Assembly (NCBI GenBank): GCA_963677885.1
Contig: OY782500.1
Coordinates: forward strand, 1-64,000
From: UBA1351 sp963677885
GTDB lineage: Bacteria; Bacillota; Clostridia; Lachnospirales; Vallitaleaceae
Direction of reading: 5' to 3'
DNA length: 64,000 nucleotides
In this document: positions 17,608-27,106 of the stretch, one piece after another
How the letters are laid out: each line of letters begins with the position of its first letter
Position numbering within the stretch: position 1 is the stretch's first letter
Program-made: the position numbers and the translations under genes
Notes under the pieces: generated by a model
What the model saw: only the letters and a program-made list of their open reading frames with translations
Told to the model about the DNA's origin: nothing
The model's database searches: none

Positions 17608-18885
17608 CTATTTAAAATAATCAAACTCTAAATTATAGAGGGCGACAGTATCACCTTCTTCAATACCAAGCTCTTCCAACTGATCAAGTATATTGTTTTC
17701 CTTCAGGAAATTCTGGAAGAACATAAAACCTTTTTCGTCGTCAAGATTAGTATAACCTAACATACGCTCAACTTTAGGTCCTTCAACACGGTAAACACCG
17801 TCTTCATCTACGAACACACGAATTGATTCTTCATATTCCACGGTTTCTGTCATATCATATTCTGGTTCATAAACATATGTTTCCTTAGGCAGGGTTTCAA
17901 GAATATGATAAATCTCTGTGAGAAGCTCTTTGACACCCTGACCGGTTACGCCTGATATTGGAAATACTTTGATACCTCTTGGTTCAAAAGTCTCTTTAAG
18001 TTCTTGGAAAAAACTTTCATCATACATGGCATCCATCTTGTTGGCCGCAATAAGCTGTGGCTTATCTAACAGCTGCTCATTGTAGGATTCCAGTTCATTC
18101 ATGATCAGCTCAATATCATCTTTGGGATTACGTCCCTCAACACTGGCTGCATCCACAACATGTAAAAGAACTTTAGTTCTCTCAATATGCTTAAGGAATT
18201 CATGGCCTAGGCCAACTCCTTCTGCCGCACCTTCGATGATTCCAGGAATATCTGCAATAACAAAAGAGTCATTATACATTTCGACAACTCCAAGGTTTGG
18301 GTTTAGGGTTGTAAAGTGATAATTTGCGATTTTAGGTTTTGCATTGGATACCCTAGAGAGGAAGGTTGATTTACCAACATTAGGGAATCCCACTAATCCG
18401 ACATCAGCAATTGATTTCAGTTCCAAGGTTACCCATAATTCTTTAGCCTTTTGGCCTGGTTGGGCATATTTTGGAATCTGCATGGTTGGCGTAGCAAAAT
18501 GTTGATTGCCACGGCCGCCACGGCCACCTTTAAGTATGGTAAAACGCGAATCATCACTTGCCATGTCATAGATAACCTGGCCGCTTTCAGCCTCTTTTAT
18601 TACCGTCCCTTTTGGTACCTTAAGAACTAAATCACCACCGTCCTTACCATGACAGTTTGATCCCATACCTGGTTGTCCGTTTGTCGCCTTGAATTTCTTG
18701 GCATGTCGGTAATCGTAGAGGGTATTGGCATTGGTATCTACAACGAAAATAACATCACCGCCACGACCTCCGTCGCCGCCATCGGGACCACCATTGGGAA
18801 CATATTTTTCTCGACGGAAACTGACACAGCCATCGCCGCCTTTTCCACTTTTTATGTATATTTTTACCTGATCGACAAAAATCAT
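17608..18885 (-). CDS. obgE: Obg-family GTPase
   Basis: A GTPase of 50S assembly and stress signalling. The 425-residue protein has the glycine-rich Obg fold (1-158), a G domain with GFPNVGKST, the DIPG switch and the NKMD specificity motif, and a C-terminal OCT domain (about 345-425). It is separated from rpmA by a terminator-like hairpin, so its level may be set by partial readthrough. Confidence 0.97.
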   Translation of the reverse strand: MIFVDQVKIYIKSGKGGDGCVSFRREKYVPNGGPDGGDGGRGGDVIFVVDTNANTLYDYRHAKKFKATNGQPGMGSNCHGKDGGDLVLKVPKGTVIKEAESGQVIYDMASDDSRFTILKGGRGGRGNQHFATPTMQIPKYAQPGQKAKELWVTLELKSIADVGLVGFPNVGKSTFLSRVSNAKPKIANYHFTTLNPNLGVVEMYNDSFVIADIPGIIEGAAEGVGLGHEFLKHIERTKVLLHVVDAASVEGRNPKDDIELIMNELESYNEQLLDKPQLIAANKMDAMYDESFFQELKETFEPRGIKVFPISGVTGQGVKELLTEIYHILETLPKETYVYEPEYDMTETVEYEESIRVFVDEDGVYRVEGPKVERMLGYTNLDDEKGFMFFQNFLKENNILDQLEELGIEEGDTVALYNLEFDYFK

Positions 18886-18982
18886 AATTATTAACTTACA
18901 TCAATAGGTAATGGCCCTTTTGATGTTATCTCCTTTCAAAAAAAGATATACAGATTAACCTGATAAAAGTATATCTCAAAAA

Positions 18983-19020
18983 TAAAAAAGTTTCAAATGA
19001 GAGACTCACTTGAAACTTTT
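18983..19020 (-). terminator. Terminator or attenuator between rpmA and obgE
   Basis: Arms of 15 bases with one mismatch (18986-19000 and 19006-19020) and a 5-base loop, followed on the minus strand by TTTTTTATTTTT. It comes 15 bases after the rpmA stop codon. Confidence 0.8.
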
Positions 19021-19035
19021 ATCATCGTCTTTAGA

Positions 19036-19320
19036 CTATTGTGCTTTTGGGTAAACAGAACATTGTTTCTTGTCTCTACCTTTTCTTTCGAAACGTACAA
19101 CACCGTCAATCAATGCGAACAAAGTATCATCGCCACCGCGACCTACGTTGTTACCTGGGTGGATTTTTGTTCCACGCTGTCTGTATAAGATATTACCAGC
19201 TTTAACGAACTGTCCGTCAGCACGTTTAGCACCTAATCGTTTTGATTCAGAATCTCTACCGTTCTTTGTTGAACCAACACCCTTTTTATGAGCGAACAAT
19301 TGAAGGTTCATTCTTAACAT
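19036..19320 (-). CDS. rpmA: 50S ribosomal protein L27 with cleavable N-terminal extension
   Basis: The 94-residue protein carries the extension MLRMNLQLF before AHKKGVGSTKNGRDS. In Firmicutes the extension is removed by Prp between Phe and Ala so that the mature N-terminus reaches the peptidyl transferase centre. The gene for Prp lies directly upstream in the same operon. A GGAGGTG site precedes the ATG. Confidence 0.97.
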   Translation of the reverse strand: MLRMNLQLFAHKKGVGSTKNGRDSESKRLGAKRADGQFVKAGNILYRQRGTKIHPGNNVGRGGDDTLFALIDGVVRFERKGRDKKQCSVYPKAQ

Positions 19321-19323
19321 GGT

Positions 19324-19710
19324 CTACACCTCCTTGAACTTAATATTTATAAATTCATTCTTATCATCTGCATTCTTATAATCATTATATATAGCATCAG
19401 TGCTTAAATAAAATGATTGCATAAGTACTTGTCCCGATTCATCCAGTTGGCTTGTGGCTAAAACTTTCAGATAACCGTCTCTGTTCTGGGTAATAGAAAC
19501 ATCGTTGGATGTTAATTCACTAAGAGCATTGGCAGTATGTAGGGATAGTACGGATAAACTGGCACATACAATATCTTCACCGTGTTCGGCGTAATCCGCA
19601 TGACCTTCCAGTTCAAATCCAACAATATCACCTTGGACTTCCACCTTATGGTTAGAGGTTTTTATTCCAGGTTTTAAGTTGTTTTTGTAAAAAATTATGA
19701 CATTAATCAT
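19324..19710 (-). CDS. prp: Ribosomal-processing cysteine protease Prp
   Basis: Prp removes the L27 extension. The 128-residue protein is longer than the usual 105-115, mostly from an N-terminal GIKTSNHKVEVQGDIVG segment. The catalytic motifs are present: His in EGHADYAEHGEDIVC and the nucleophile Cys at the end of that stretch. It starts 2 bases after the L21 stop codon and is followed by rpmA. Confidence 0.93.
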   Translation of the reverse strand: MINVIIFYKNNLKPGIKTSNHKVEVQGDIVGFELEGHADYAEHGEDIVCASLSVLSLHTANALSELTSNDVSITQNRDGYLKVLATSQLDESGQVLMQSFYLSTDAIYNDYKNADDKNEFINIKFKEV

Positions 19711-19712
19711 AA

Positions 19713-20030
19713 TTAAGCGTTAATCTTGTCGATAACAACTTCTGTATAAGGTTGTCTATGACCTTGCTTCTTTGCATAACCTTTTTTAGGCTTGTATTTG
19801 AAAACGATAACTTTCTTACCTTTACCGTTTGCTTTAACAGAACCTGTTACAGTAGCAGCAGCAACGTCTTTACCAGCTTTAACTTCACCTTCGTTTGAGA
19901 TTAAAACAACCTTGTCAAAAGTAACAGCTTCACCAGCTTCTAAACCTAATTTTTCTACACGGATAGCTTCACCTTCTGATACTTTGTATTGCTTTCCGCC
20001 AGTTTCGATAATTGCGTACATTCTTGGCAC
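19713..20030 (-). CDS. rplU: 50S ribosomal protein L21
   Basis: A 105-residue protein with the standard MYAIIETGGKQYKV opening and the C-terminal KPKKGYAKKQGHRQPYTEV signature. AGGAGGTG lies before the ATG. The mRNA leader upstream is a likely L21 autoregulatory element. Confidence 0.97.
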   Translation of the reverse strand: MPRMYAIIETGGKQYKVSEGEAIRVEKLGLEAGEAVTFDKVVLISNEGEVKAGKDVAAATVTGSVKANGKGKKVIVFKYKPKKGYAKKQGHRQPYTEVVIDKINA

Positions 20031-20106
20031 CTCCTCTTTCTAAGACTCGCCGATAACGGTGGCCACTAGGGCACTTAAACCTACTCGCGCGGTATACCAC
20101 CAGAAT
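20031..20106 (-). promoter_or_regulatory. L21 mRNA leader element (probable)
   Basis: The 75 bases between promoter and rplU start contain GGTATACCGCGCGAGTAGG and GTGGCCACCGTTATCGGCGA stretches that can pair internally, at the place and size of the Firmicute L21 leader family. I recognise the pattern but have not run a covariance model. Confidence 0.65.
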
Positions 20107-20135
20107 ACTTTATCACAGGTAATTATATGTGTCAA
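20107..20135 (-). promoter_or_regulatory. Promoter of the rplU-prp-rpmA operon
   Basis: On the minus strand TTGACA (20135-20130) and TAAAGT (20112-20107) are 17 bases apart. The -35 box lies inside the 3' end of the hybrid kinase gene. Confidence 0.75.
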
Positions 20136-21870
20136 GGAGTTTTTGGGAATAATAGGTGATTTTATCGTGGATCATCTGCATATTCATTGGTTTAGGAATA
20201 TAATCGTCCATACCGCTTAAATAGCACCTTTGTCGTTGCTCTTCCGATACAGAGGCAGTAAGGGCAATGATGACCGGACTTGACTTATTCAATCCCTTGT
20301 AATGGGACTTTATTATTTCTGTAGCCTTATACCCGTCCATAACCGGCATTTGGCAGTCCATAAAAATCAAATCATATTCATTTTCAATCACTTGGTCGAC
20401 GGCTTCTTTTCCATTGTGAGACAAATCAGGCCGAATACCTGCCAACTCAAGTATTTCTTCTAGAAGATCTCTGTTAAGCTCATTGTCTTCAACGATTAAA
20501 ACTCTCAGCCCTGCATATGATTGGGTATCTTCCCTTAAGAATAGTTGCCCTCTTCGATTAGGCAAGGCAATAACCGTTGGCATATCCTCAGCTTCAGCCA
20601 AGGAGAAATAAACATAAAAGGAAAAAACAGAACCTGATCCTACTTGGCTTTCAACTTTAATATCCCCATTCATCATCTGAGCCAAACGTCTTGCAATAGA
20701 AAGACCTAGTCCGGTTCCACCGAATTTTCTTGTGGTTGATGAATCTTCCTGGGAAAAGACGTCAAAAATCCTTTGCTGGTTTTCAGTTTGAATACCAATG
20801 CCGGTATCTGCCACATCGCACGTTAATTTTAGTTGCCTTCCGACAACTTCATCATCCAACTGTATGTCCACAAGTTGGCTCTCTACACTTATATCCACCG
20901 AACCACAATCGGTAAATTTAATGGCATTACTAACCAGATTATTAATGATCTGCTTGAACCGTTCTATATCCCCGATCACTTTGTAATCTGAAAACTCATC
21001 GGTATCAACATGCAATTCAATGCCTTTATGGACAGCCTTCTCCACATGAAGTTCTATGGCATCTTCCAGCGCTTTTTTGACCGAAAAAACTTCATCATAG
21101 AGCTCAATATTATCATATTGAATTTTTGAAAAATCGAGGATTTCACTAATTAAATGTAAAAGACTTTTAGATGCGTTATCGATTTTGTTTAAATAGGAGG
21201 TCTTCCTGGAATCTGATTCGTAAAGACGAAGAAGTTCGGTATAACCCAGTATTCCATTAAGGGGTGTTCGCATTTCATGTGACATATTAGCCAGAAACAT
21301 AGACTTGGCACGGTTGGCATCGTCAAGTTCATGGATTGCACTATTCAATTCTTGGGTTCTGCTGTTAATTATATTCTCTAGATAGGTATAGGACATGGTA
21401 TTATAGAGAACCATAGAAATATAAGGGACTATGGATGTAAAAGAATCAAGGATAACATCCTGATCAAAAAGTTTACTTACATCAAAAAGAAGCAAAGTAC
21501 CTAAATAATGTTCCTTATGTCTTATAGGGATTAGAATGGTGTGTTCAAATTTACTTAAACTGGAAAGTTCTGAATGAAAAGCTTCAAGACCAATAATCTG
21601 ACTGTGTTTCTTCAGTTCATCAGATATGGACAATATATCGAATAAAAGTTGATTTCTGTTTCTTATATCTGGTGCATATTCAATGGTTGTTCTCTCGGTA
21701 TTTTCGGCAAGAAAGTTGTTTTGAACAAAGACAACAAGACGACAACTCAACAAATCCCTGACTTTTTCAGTCAGTGCTATGCGAAGCATATAAGAATCAT
21801 CGGAATGCATGATAATCGTCTGAATTATATCAAGAGAAATGATTTTCTTAGAAACGAGTTGAGATGACAT
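20113..21870 (-). CDS. Hybrid sensor histidine kinase/response regulator
   Basis: The 585-residue protein appears cytoplasmic: no membrane segment is evident. A GAF-like N-terminal region (about 20-165) leads to a short coiled coil, a HisKA domain with SHEMRTPLNG (His198), an HATPase domain with GTGLGLSIA, and a C-terminal receiver domain with MDCQMPVMDGY (Asp505). No output domain or partner regulator is adjacent. It stands between rng and the L21 operon. The signal is unknown. Confidence 0.92.
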   Translation of the reverse strand: MSSQLVSKKIISLDIIQTIIMHSDDSYMLRIALTEKVRDLLSCRLVVFVQNNFLAENTERTTIEYAPDIRNRNQLLFDILSISDELKKHSQIIGLEAFHSELSSLSKFEHTILIPIRHKEHYLGTLLLFDVSKLFDQDVILDSFTSIVPYISMVLYNTMSYTYLENIINSRTQELNSAIHELDDANRAKSMFLANMSHEMRTPLNGILGYTELLRLYESDSRKTSYLNKIDNASKSLLHLISEILDFSKIQYDNIELYDEVFSVKKALEDAIELHVEKAVHKGIELHVDTDEFSDYKVIGDIERFKQIINNLVSNAIKFTDCGSVDISVESQLVDIQLDDEVVGRQLKLTCDVADTGIGIQTENQQRIFDVFSQEDSSTTRKFGGTGLGLSIARRLAQMMNGDIKVESQVGSGSVFSFYVYFSLAEAEDMPTVIALPNRRGQLFLREDTQSYAGLRVLIVEDNELNRDLLEEILELAGIRPDLSHNGKEAVDQVIENEYDLIFMDCQMPVMDGYKATEIIKSHYKGLNKSSPVIIALTASVSEEQRQRCYLSGMDDYIPKPMNMQMIHDKITYYSQKLLDTYNYL

Positions 21871-21914
21871 GGAATACCTCAGCTTTCTTGGTTGAACCTG
21901 CTACACTTATTAAT

Positions 21915-21939
21915 ATTCTACTATATTGTATCGTAGAAT
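21915..21939. repeat. Inverted repeat upstream of the hybrid kinase gene
   Basis: ATTCTAC / GTAGAAT arms (21915-21921 and 21933-21939) with an 11-base AT-rich spacer, 45 bases before the kinase start. There is no U-tract, so an operator is more likely than a terminator. Confidence 0.4.
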
Positions 21940-21962
21940 AATATAAGTTAATAGACCCAAGC

Positions 21963-23090
21963 CTATTTAAGCTTAGCTAATTTGTCCATAAGACTTATAT
22001 CTGTACGTTTTCTGGTTATTTCCATAAGGCCTAGAAGGGTCATACCGTGAATGGTTACCTTAAGCGGGTCTTCAAGCGCCAGGGCCTTGGTATAATCAAT
22101 CAAATCTTCCTTATCATCATTCTCAGGCATATCAATAAAGTCAATAATGATAATGCCGGATACATTGGCTAATCGAATATATTTAAGACTGGCTTCTGCC
22201 GCCTCTTTGTTAATCCTTAGGGTATTGCGGCGTTCGCTTGACTTTCGTGTGTTCTTGCCGGAATTGACATCGATGACGGTCATCGCTTCAGTTTTGTCAA
22301 TGATAATAGAACCACCTGAACTTAACCATTGTTTTCTATGTGTTCCTTTACGGATCTTCTCATCAATATCCATGACTTGAAAAATATTGACAGCATAGTC
22401 GACAATAATATCATTATGTAAACCTATCCATTGTGATTTAAGACTTTCATCCATAGAAACCCTTGACTCGTATCTTATGTACAAATCTTGAACCTTGTCC
22501 GTCCAAGTCTTCTCAGCAGAAAAAAGCTTTGAATATGGCGATCTATATGGAAATGTATCCTTAATGTTGTGATAGATCGTCATCAAAGACTCCAGTTCAT
22601 CCTTTAGGGCTTGATTATCTGTATTATATGCAAGGGTTCTTACAATTAAACCAAGATCTTCACTTTTCATTTTCTTGAGCATAGCCTTAATCGACTTACT
22701 TCTGCCATCTTCAGGTAATTTCGAAGAAAAAAGCATATCCCTCGTATCATCAATTAAGACCATATAATCACCGGGAATCTGAAGATGAGTGCTTAATTTG
22801 GCCCCTTTATCCATGTAGGGATCTTTTCGGACCTGAACCATAACAAATTCGCCTGGTGATAAGTGGTTACCTCCATCCTTTATAGACAGGAAACCATTTT
22901 TTTCGTGGCCATAATCAACAAAATAACCGCCTACCCCTTTAATCTTATTTTTGACAATACCAACATAAATATTACCAACTGCCGATTCCAGTTCACTACT
23001 AAAGGGGTGGCACTCTATTAATCGATCGCTGTCATCAAAGAGACATACATATATGGAGTTTTCTTGACCTGCGACGATAATTTTATTCAT
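21963..23090 (-). CDS. rng: Ribonuclease G/E family endoribonuclease
   Basis: A 375-residue protein with an S1-like domain (about 35-110), the RNase H-like core and the two catalytic aspartates, Asp274 (VIDVNSGK) and Asp317 (IIIIDFIDM). It ends soon after the DNase I-like region; the zinc-link CPxCxG motif and the C-terminal half of E. coli RNase G (489 residues) are missing. Short forms are seen in Clostridia, so this need not be a truncation. It follows the DUF2344 gene by 2 bases. Confidence 0.9.
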   Translation of the reverse strand: MNKIIVAGQENSIYVCLFDDSDRLIECHPFSSELESAVGNIYVGIVKNKIKGVGGYFVDYGHEKNGFLSIKDGGNHLSPGEFVMVQVRKDPYMDKGAKLSTHLQIPGDYMVLIDDTRDMLFSSKLPEDGRSKSIKAMLKKMKSEDLGLIVRTLAYNTDNQALKDELESLMTIYHNIKDTFPYRSPYSKLFSAEKTWTDKVQDLYIRYESRVSMDESLKSQWIGLHNDIIVDYAVNIFQVMDIDEKIRKGTHRKQWLSSGGSIIIDKTEAMTVIDVNSGKNTRKSSERRNTLRINKEAAEASLKYIRLANVSGIIIIDFIDMPENDDKEDLIDYTKALALEDPLKVTIHGMTLLGLMEITRKRTDISLMDKLAKLK

Positions 23091-23092
23091 AG

Positions 23093-23791
23093 TTAACCTT
23101 TTAGGATTTCAATCAGATTCATTCGTGGTTCCATAAGGGTATAAATGTCAAGTCGGTGAATATCGTAATAATGGTTTGTGGACATCAAGTAGTCATATCC
23201 AGCCCACTTGAAATAACCATCTAAAAGCAAATCGGGTTTTATATTAAGGGAAGAACCTGTAGCAAGGGTAATGGTAAGTTCTTGTTCTGACAAGTTATAT
23301 TCATAGATACCTGGTTTTAGGTCAAGATCATTAATCTTACCCTTTTTGTTTTTTTTCTGAACAATAATCTGATCCTGAGCCAAAAATTCATCTAGACTTG
23401 GTAAAGTCAATATATCTTGATAGAGTTCAGTCGAAAAATCAATAACATAGGTTGCTCCCGCACATGCCGCCATACCTGCTGTTTGCTTACCAACAAGCTC
23501 AGCAGCTTCTATTACATGAACACCATCAGGGCATACTTCATTTACCTGTTTGACCAAAAGGTCCAGATCATATTGTTCAACCTTCAGTTTAAGGTCTAGA
23601 TATTCCCCTTGGCTGGTAACCCCAACAGCTAGTGGTGCCGCAATTGAAAATACCTGATGGGGATTAAAGCCTTCTGAATAAGCAATTGGGATACCCGATT
23701 GCCTGAAAATCTTTTGCCATGCCCGCATAAAATCCAGATGGCCAATGTATTGCATTAATCCTTTTTTTGAAAATTTAATTCTTATCTTCAT
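23093..23791 (-). CDS. TIGR03936/DUF2344 family radical SAM-associated protein
   Basis: A 232-residue protein with the family opening KIRIKFSKKGLMQYIGHLDFMRAW and the YSEGFNPHQVFSIAAPLAVGVTS segment. The ATG at 23791 follows GGGAGGC; an upstream in-frame extension is unsupported. It overlaps the end of the radical SAM gene by 17 bases. The two are often fused or adjacent, with RNase G next to them. The biochemical role is unknown to me. Confidence 0.88.
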   Translation of the reverse strand: MKIRIKFSKKGLMQYIGHLDFMRAWQKIFRQSGIPIAYSEGFNPHQVFSIAAPLAVGVTSQGEYLDLKLKVEQYDLDLLVKQVNEVCPDGVHVIEAAELVGKQTAGMAACAGATYVIDFSTELYQDILTLPSLDEFLAQDQIIVQKKNKKGKINDLDLKPGIYEYNLSEQELTITLATGSSLNIKPDLLLDGYFKWAGYDYLMSTNHYYDIHRLDIYTLMEPRMNLIEILKG

Positions 23792-25643
23792 AGCAAATGC
23801 CTCCCTTAAAACATGTCGCACCGCATGCCATGCAGTTCTCCATACAGTTTGGCGTAACAATCTCTTCCATACTGTTTAAATATTCTTTCTGTAAAAAGGA
23901 TTTCTTTACTCCAATGTCAATAAAGTCCCATGGCAGCACTTCATCAAAAGACCTCTGCCTTGAAGCATAAAAGCCAGGGTCAATGTCTAACTCTTTAAAT
24001 GCATTTTCCCAGTTTTCAAAAATAAAGTGCTCACTCCAGGCATCAAAGGTTGAACCGGCCTTAAAGACGCGTTCAAGTACGTCTGCAATTCTTCTGTCGC
24101 CTCTGGCTAAGACCCCTTCCAGCATACTGGTTTTTGCATCGTGGGAATTATACTTGATTCGCTTTTTATTGATTTTACCGTTTAGGAAGGCCTGCTTTTT
24201 CATAAACTCCTCATATGTGTCCTGACCAACCCATTGAAAAGGTGTAAAAGGTTTTGGAACGAAGAAAGAAGTTGATACGACCAATTGGACACTGCCTAGA
24301 GGACGGTCTGGTTTAGGTATGGAGAAAAATTCACCAACAATACTGTCTGCAAGATCAGATATTGCCTCAATATCTTCATAGTTTTCACCAGGTAATCCCA
24401 ACATGAAATAAAGTTTAACCCTGTTCCAACCTCCTTCAAAGGCGGCCTTGGATCCCTTCAATATATCTTCTTCCTGAATACCTTTATTGATGACATCCCT
24501 CATTCTTTGAGATCCTGCTTCGGGAGCAAAAGTCAAACTTGATTTTCTTACATCCTGGACCTTGTTCATCAGGTCAAGGGAAAAGGAATCAATACGTAGT
24601 GACGGCAAGGAAAGGTTTACCTTGTGCTCTGTTGTGATATCATCGATAAGGTAGTCGCATAAAGGAGACAGATGGGAGTAATCACTTGAGGATAATGATA
24701 TCAAGGAAATCTCATCATGACCTGTCTGATTTGTCAAATGTTTGGCCTGGCTCTTTAATGTATCAAGACTTTTTTCTCTAACAGGGCGGTAAATAAAACC
24801 AGCCTGACAAAAACGACAACCTCTGGAACATCCCCTAAAGAGTTCAAGGACAATACGATCATGGACTGGTTGTAAATATGGAACAATAGGCTTATCTGCA
24901 TACGCCATATCATTCAGGTCAACGACAATTCTTTTCATAATGGAAGGCTTGGCATTTGGATGATTAGGTGTCATCGCTTGAATGGTTCCATCATCATTGT
25001 AAGTAATATCATAATATTTAGGAACATAAATACCTTCTATAGTAAGTAGTGCTTCTAGAAACTCTTCTTTCAGTTGGTTTTTGGGAACCGACTTCTTAAG
25101 GTCAGCATATAGGTCCATAACCTCATCCAGACTGGCTTCTCCTTCTCCAATATAAAAGAAATCGATAAAGGGAGCAATTGGCTCAGGATTATAAACACAG
25201 GGACCACCGGCACATACGATAGGATCATTTGGGCCTCTGTCGCAGGATCTAAGGGCTAGATTGCTCAGCTTAAGTATATTAAGTATATTGGTATATGACA
25301 TCTCGTATTGCACAGTAAAACCCAGGAAATCAGACTGATTAACCGGTTTTTGTGATTCAAGAGTAAAGAGGTCAATCTGCTCATCTATGAGGATTTCCTC
25401 CATATCTTTCATTGGAGAAAAGACACGTTCACAAAAAGTATCCTCTCTTCTGTTTAATTGATTGTAAAGAATAGACAAGCCCAGATGGCTCATGCCTATT
25501 TCATAAAGATCAGGAAAACACAGGGCAAAATGAATATCTGTTTGATCATAATCCTTGATAGCTGCATTGATTTCATTACCTATATATTGAGCCGGTTTTT
25601 GTACCGATAACAATAATTGTTTTGGGACTCTAAGTTGTTTCAA
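23775..25643 (-). CDS. TIGR03960 family B12-binding/radical SAM protein
   Basis: A 622-residue protein. The N-terminal 200 residues resemble a B12-binding-like Rossmann region (FPDLYEIGMSHLG). The radical SAM cluster motif is CSRGCRFC (Cys272, 276, 279). The C-terminal end holds a cysteine cluster CMENCMACGATC. Its substrate is not established. It is first in the operon with the DUF2344 gene and rng, and the whole block is conserved next to ribosomal genes in Clostridia. Confidence 0.9.
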   Translation of the reverse strand: MKQLRVPKQLLLSVQKPAQYIGNEINAAIKDYDQTDIHFALCFPDLYEIGMSHLGLSILYNQLNRREDTFCERVFSPMKDMEEILIDEQIDLFTLESQKPVNQSDFLGFTVQYEMSYTNILNILKLSNLALRSCDRGPNDPIVCAGGPCVYNPEPIAPFIDFFYIGEGEASLDEVMDLYADLKKSVPKNQLKEEFLEALLTIEGIYVPKYYDITYNDDGTIQAMTPNHPNAKPSIMKRIVVDLNDMAYADKPIVPYLQPVHDRIVLELFRGCSRGCRFCQAGFIYRPVREKSLDTLKSQAKHLTNQTGHDEISLISLSSSDYSHLSPLCDYLIDDITTEHKVNLSLPSLRIDSFSLDLMNKVQDVRKSSLTFAPEAGSQRMRDVINKGIQEEDILKGSKAAFEGGWNRVKLYFMLGLPGENYEDIEAISDLADSIVGEFFSIPKPDRPLGSVQLVVSTSFFVPKPFTPFQWVGQDTYEEFMKKQAFLNGKINKKRIKYNSHDAKTSMLEGVLARGDRRIADVLERVFKAGSTFDAWSEHFIFENWENAFKELDIDPGFYASRQRSFDEVLPWDFIDIGVKKSFLQKEYLNSMEEIVTPNCMENCMACGATCFKGGICYEDKN

Positions 25644-25684
25644 TTTAATTCCTCCAATTTATGACGGATACTAGTGTGCACTTT

Positions 25685-25713
25685 ATCATAAACCATGGCC
25701 GCTGACTTGTCAA
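25685..25713 (-). promoter_or_regulatory. Promoter of the radical SAM-DUF2344-rng operon
   Basis: On the minus strand TTGACA (25713-25708) and TATGAT (25690-25685) are 17 bases apart. Confidence 0.75.
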
Positions 25714-25727
25714 TTAGGGGCTTAGCC

Positions 25728-25756
25728 TTGTATTTGATTTCTTTGTATGGTATAAA
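25728..25756 (+). promoter_or_regulatory. tyrS promoter
   Basis: TTGTAT (25728-25733) and TATAAA (25751-25756) are 17 bases apart. Only about 45 bases lie between the expected start and the ATG, so no T-box leader fits here. Confidence 0.6.
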
Positions 25757-25813
25757 TATAGTTAGGTTATTTTCATGGTTTAAAGTCATGAAATACAAAC
25801 AGGAGGATATGAG

Positions 25814-27046
25814 ATGCAAAACGCATTTGAAGTTTTAAAAGAACGAGGCTTTATCGAGCAACTTACTCACGAAAAAGAAATTACAGAACTCTTTGAATCC
25901 GGCAAACCGGTTACTTTCTATATAGGTTTTGACCCGACTGCCGACTCCCTTACTGCTGGTCATTTCCTTACAGTTATGGCTATGGCCCACTTGCAAAAAG
26001 CCGGTCACAAGCCAATCGCCCTAGTCGGTGGTGGTACTGTTCGTGTTGGAGACCCTACAGGTAAAACGGACATGAGAAAAATGCTTGGCGATGAACAAAT
26101 TGACGCCAATGCTGCTAAATTCAAACAGCAATTATCTAAGTTCATCGACTTTTCAGATGACAAGGCTATTATGGTTGACAACTCTGAATGGTTGCTTAAT
26201 CTTAATTACCTAGCCTTCCTTAGAGAAATCGGAGTTCACTTCAGTGTCAACCGTATGCTGACAGCTGAAGCCTATAAGTCAAGAATGGAAAAAGGTCTTA
26301 CATTCCTTGAATTCAACTATATGTTAATGCAGTCCTATGACTTTTTGGAACTAAACAAGAAGTATGGCTGTACGATGCAGCTTGGTGGAAACGATCAATG
26401 GTCCAACATCCTTGGCGGTGTCGAACTCATTAGACGTAAGGAGCAAAAAGAAGCTTATGGAATGACTTTTAAACTTCTTACAACCAGCGAAGGTAAGAAA
26501 ATGGGTAAAACCGAAAAAGGTGCTGTATGGCTAGATCCAGAAAAAACAACGCCTTATGAGTTTTTCCAGTATTGGAGAAATATTGAAGACGTCAAGGTTG
26601 AAGAATGCTTAGGGTTACTCACCTTCCTTCCCATGGATGAGGTTAGACGTTTAGGAGCTCTTGAAGGAGCTGAAATTAACAAGGCTAAAGAAGCACTCGC
26701 CTATGAGTTAACTAAAATTATACATGGTGAAGAGGAATCTAAAAAAGCACTTGAAGCCTCTAAAGCCCTTTTTGAAGGCGGGAAAAAAGCGGGTTCTATT
26801 CCATCCACAGAGCTTGATTCATCTGTTTTTGAAGAAGGTATTGATCCTATCAGTCTTATGAGTGAAGTTGGTATCATCCCTTCCAGAAGCGAAGGTCGCC
26901 GCATTATCCAACAAGGTGGTTTCCGTCTTAACGGAGAAAGAATTGACGACCTTGATTACAAGATTACATTGGCTGACTTTAAAGATGGCGAACTTATGAT
27001 CCAAAAAGGAAAAAAAGTTTACCATCAAGTTGTCATGAAAGGCTAG
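25814..27046 (+). CDS. tyrS: Tyrosine-tRNA ligase
   Basis: A 410-residue class I synthetase. The HIGH-equivalent is in DPTADSLTAGHF (residues 40-51), the KMSKS-equivalent reads KKMGKT near 230, and an S4 RNA-binding domain occupies about 345-405. The LTAGH and KMGKT variants belong to the TyrZ-like second type and not to the LHIGH/KFGKS type. AGGAGG precedes the ATG. It is the first of a two-gene plus-strand unit with a bacteriohemerythrin. Confidence 0.96.
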   Translation: MQNAFEVLKERGFIEQLTHEKEITELFESGKPVTFYIGFDPTADSLTAGHFLTVMAMAHLQKAGHKPIALVGGGTVRVGDPTGKTDMRKMLGDEQIDANAAKFKQQLSKFIDFSDDKAIMVDNSEWLLNLNYLAFLREIGVHFSVNRMLTAEAYKSRMEKGLTFLEFNYMLMQSYDFLELNKKYGCTMQLGGNDQWSNILGGVELIRRKEQKEAYGMTFKLLTTSEGKKMGKTEKGAVWLDPEKTTPYEFFQYWRNIEDVKVEECLGLLTFLPMDEVRRLGALEGAEINKAKEALAYELTKIIHGEEESKKALEASKALFEGGKKAGSIPSTELDSSVFEEGIDPISLMSEVGIIPSRSEGRRIIQQGGFRLNGERIDDLDYKITLADFKDGELMIQKGKKVYHQVVMKG

Positions 27047-27106
27047 AATAAGTTATAATAGTTGTAAGATTGGTTATATGGGGATATGACGAATAAGGAG
27101 CTGACT

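Noticed and set aside
25757..25813. T-box leader before tyrS
   Set aside because: There are too few bases between the promoter and the start codon, and no terminator hairpin is present.
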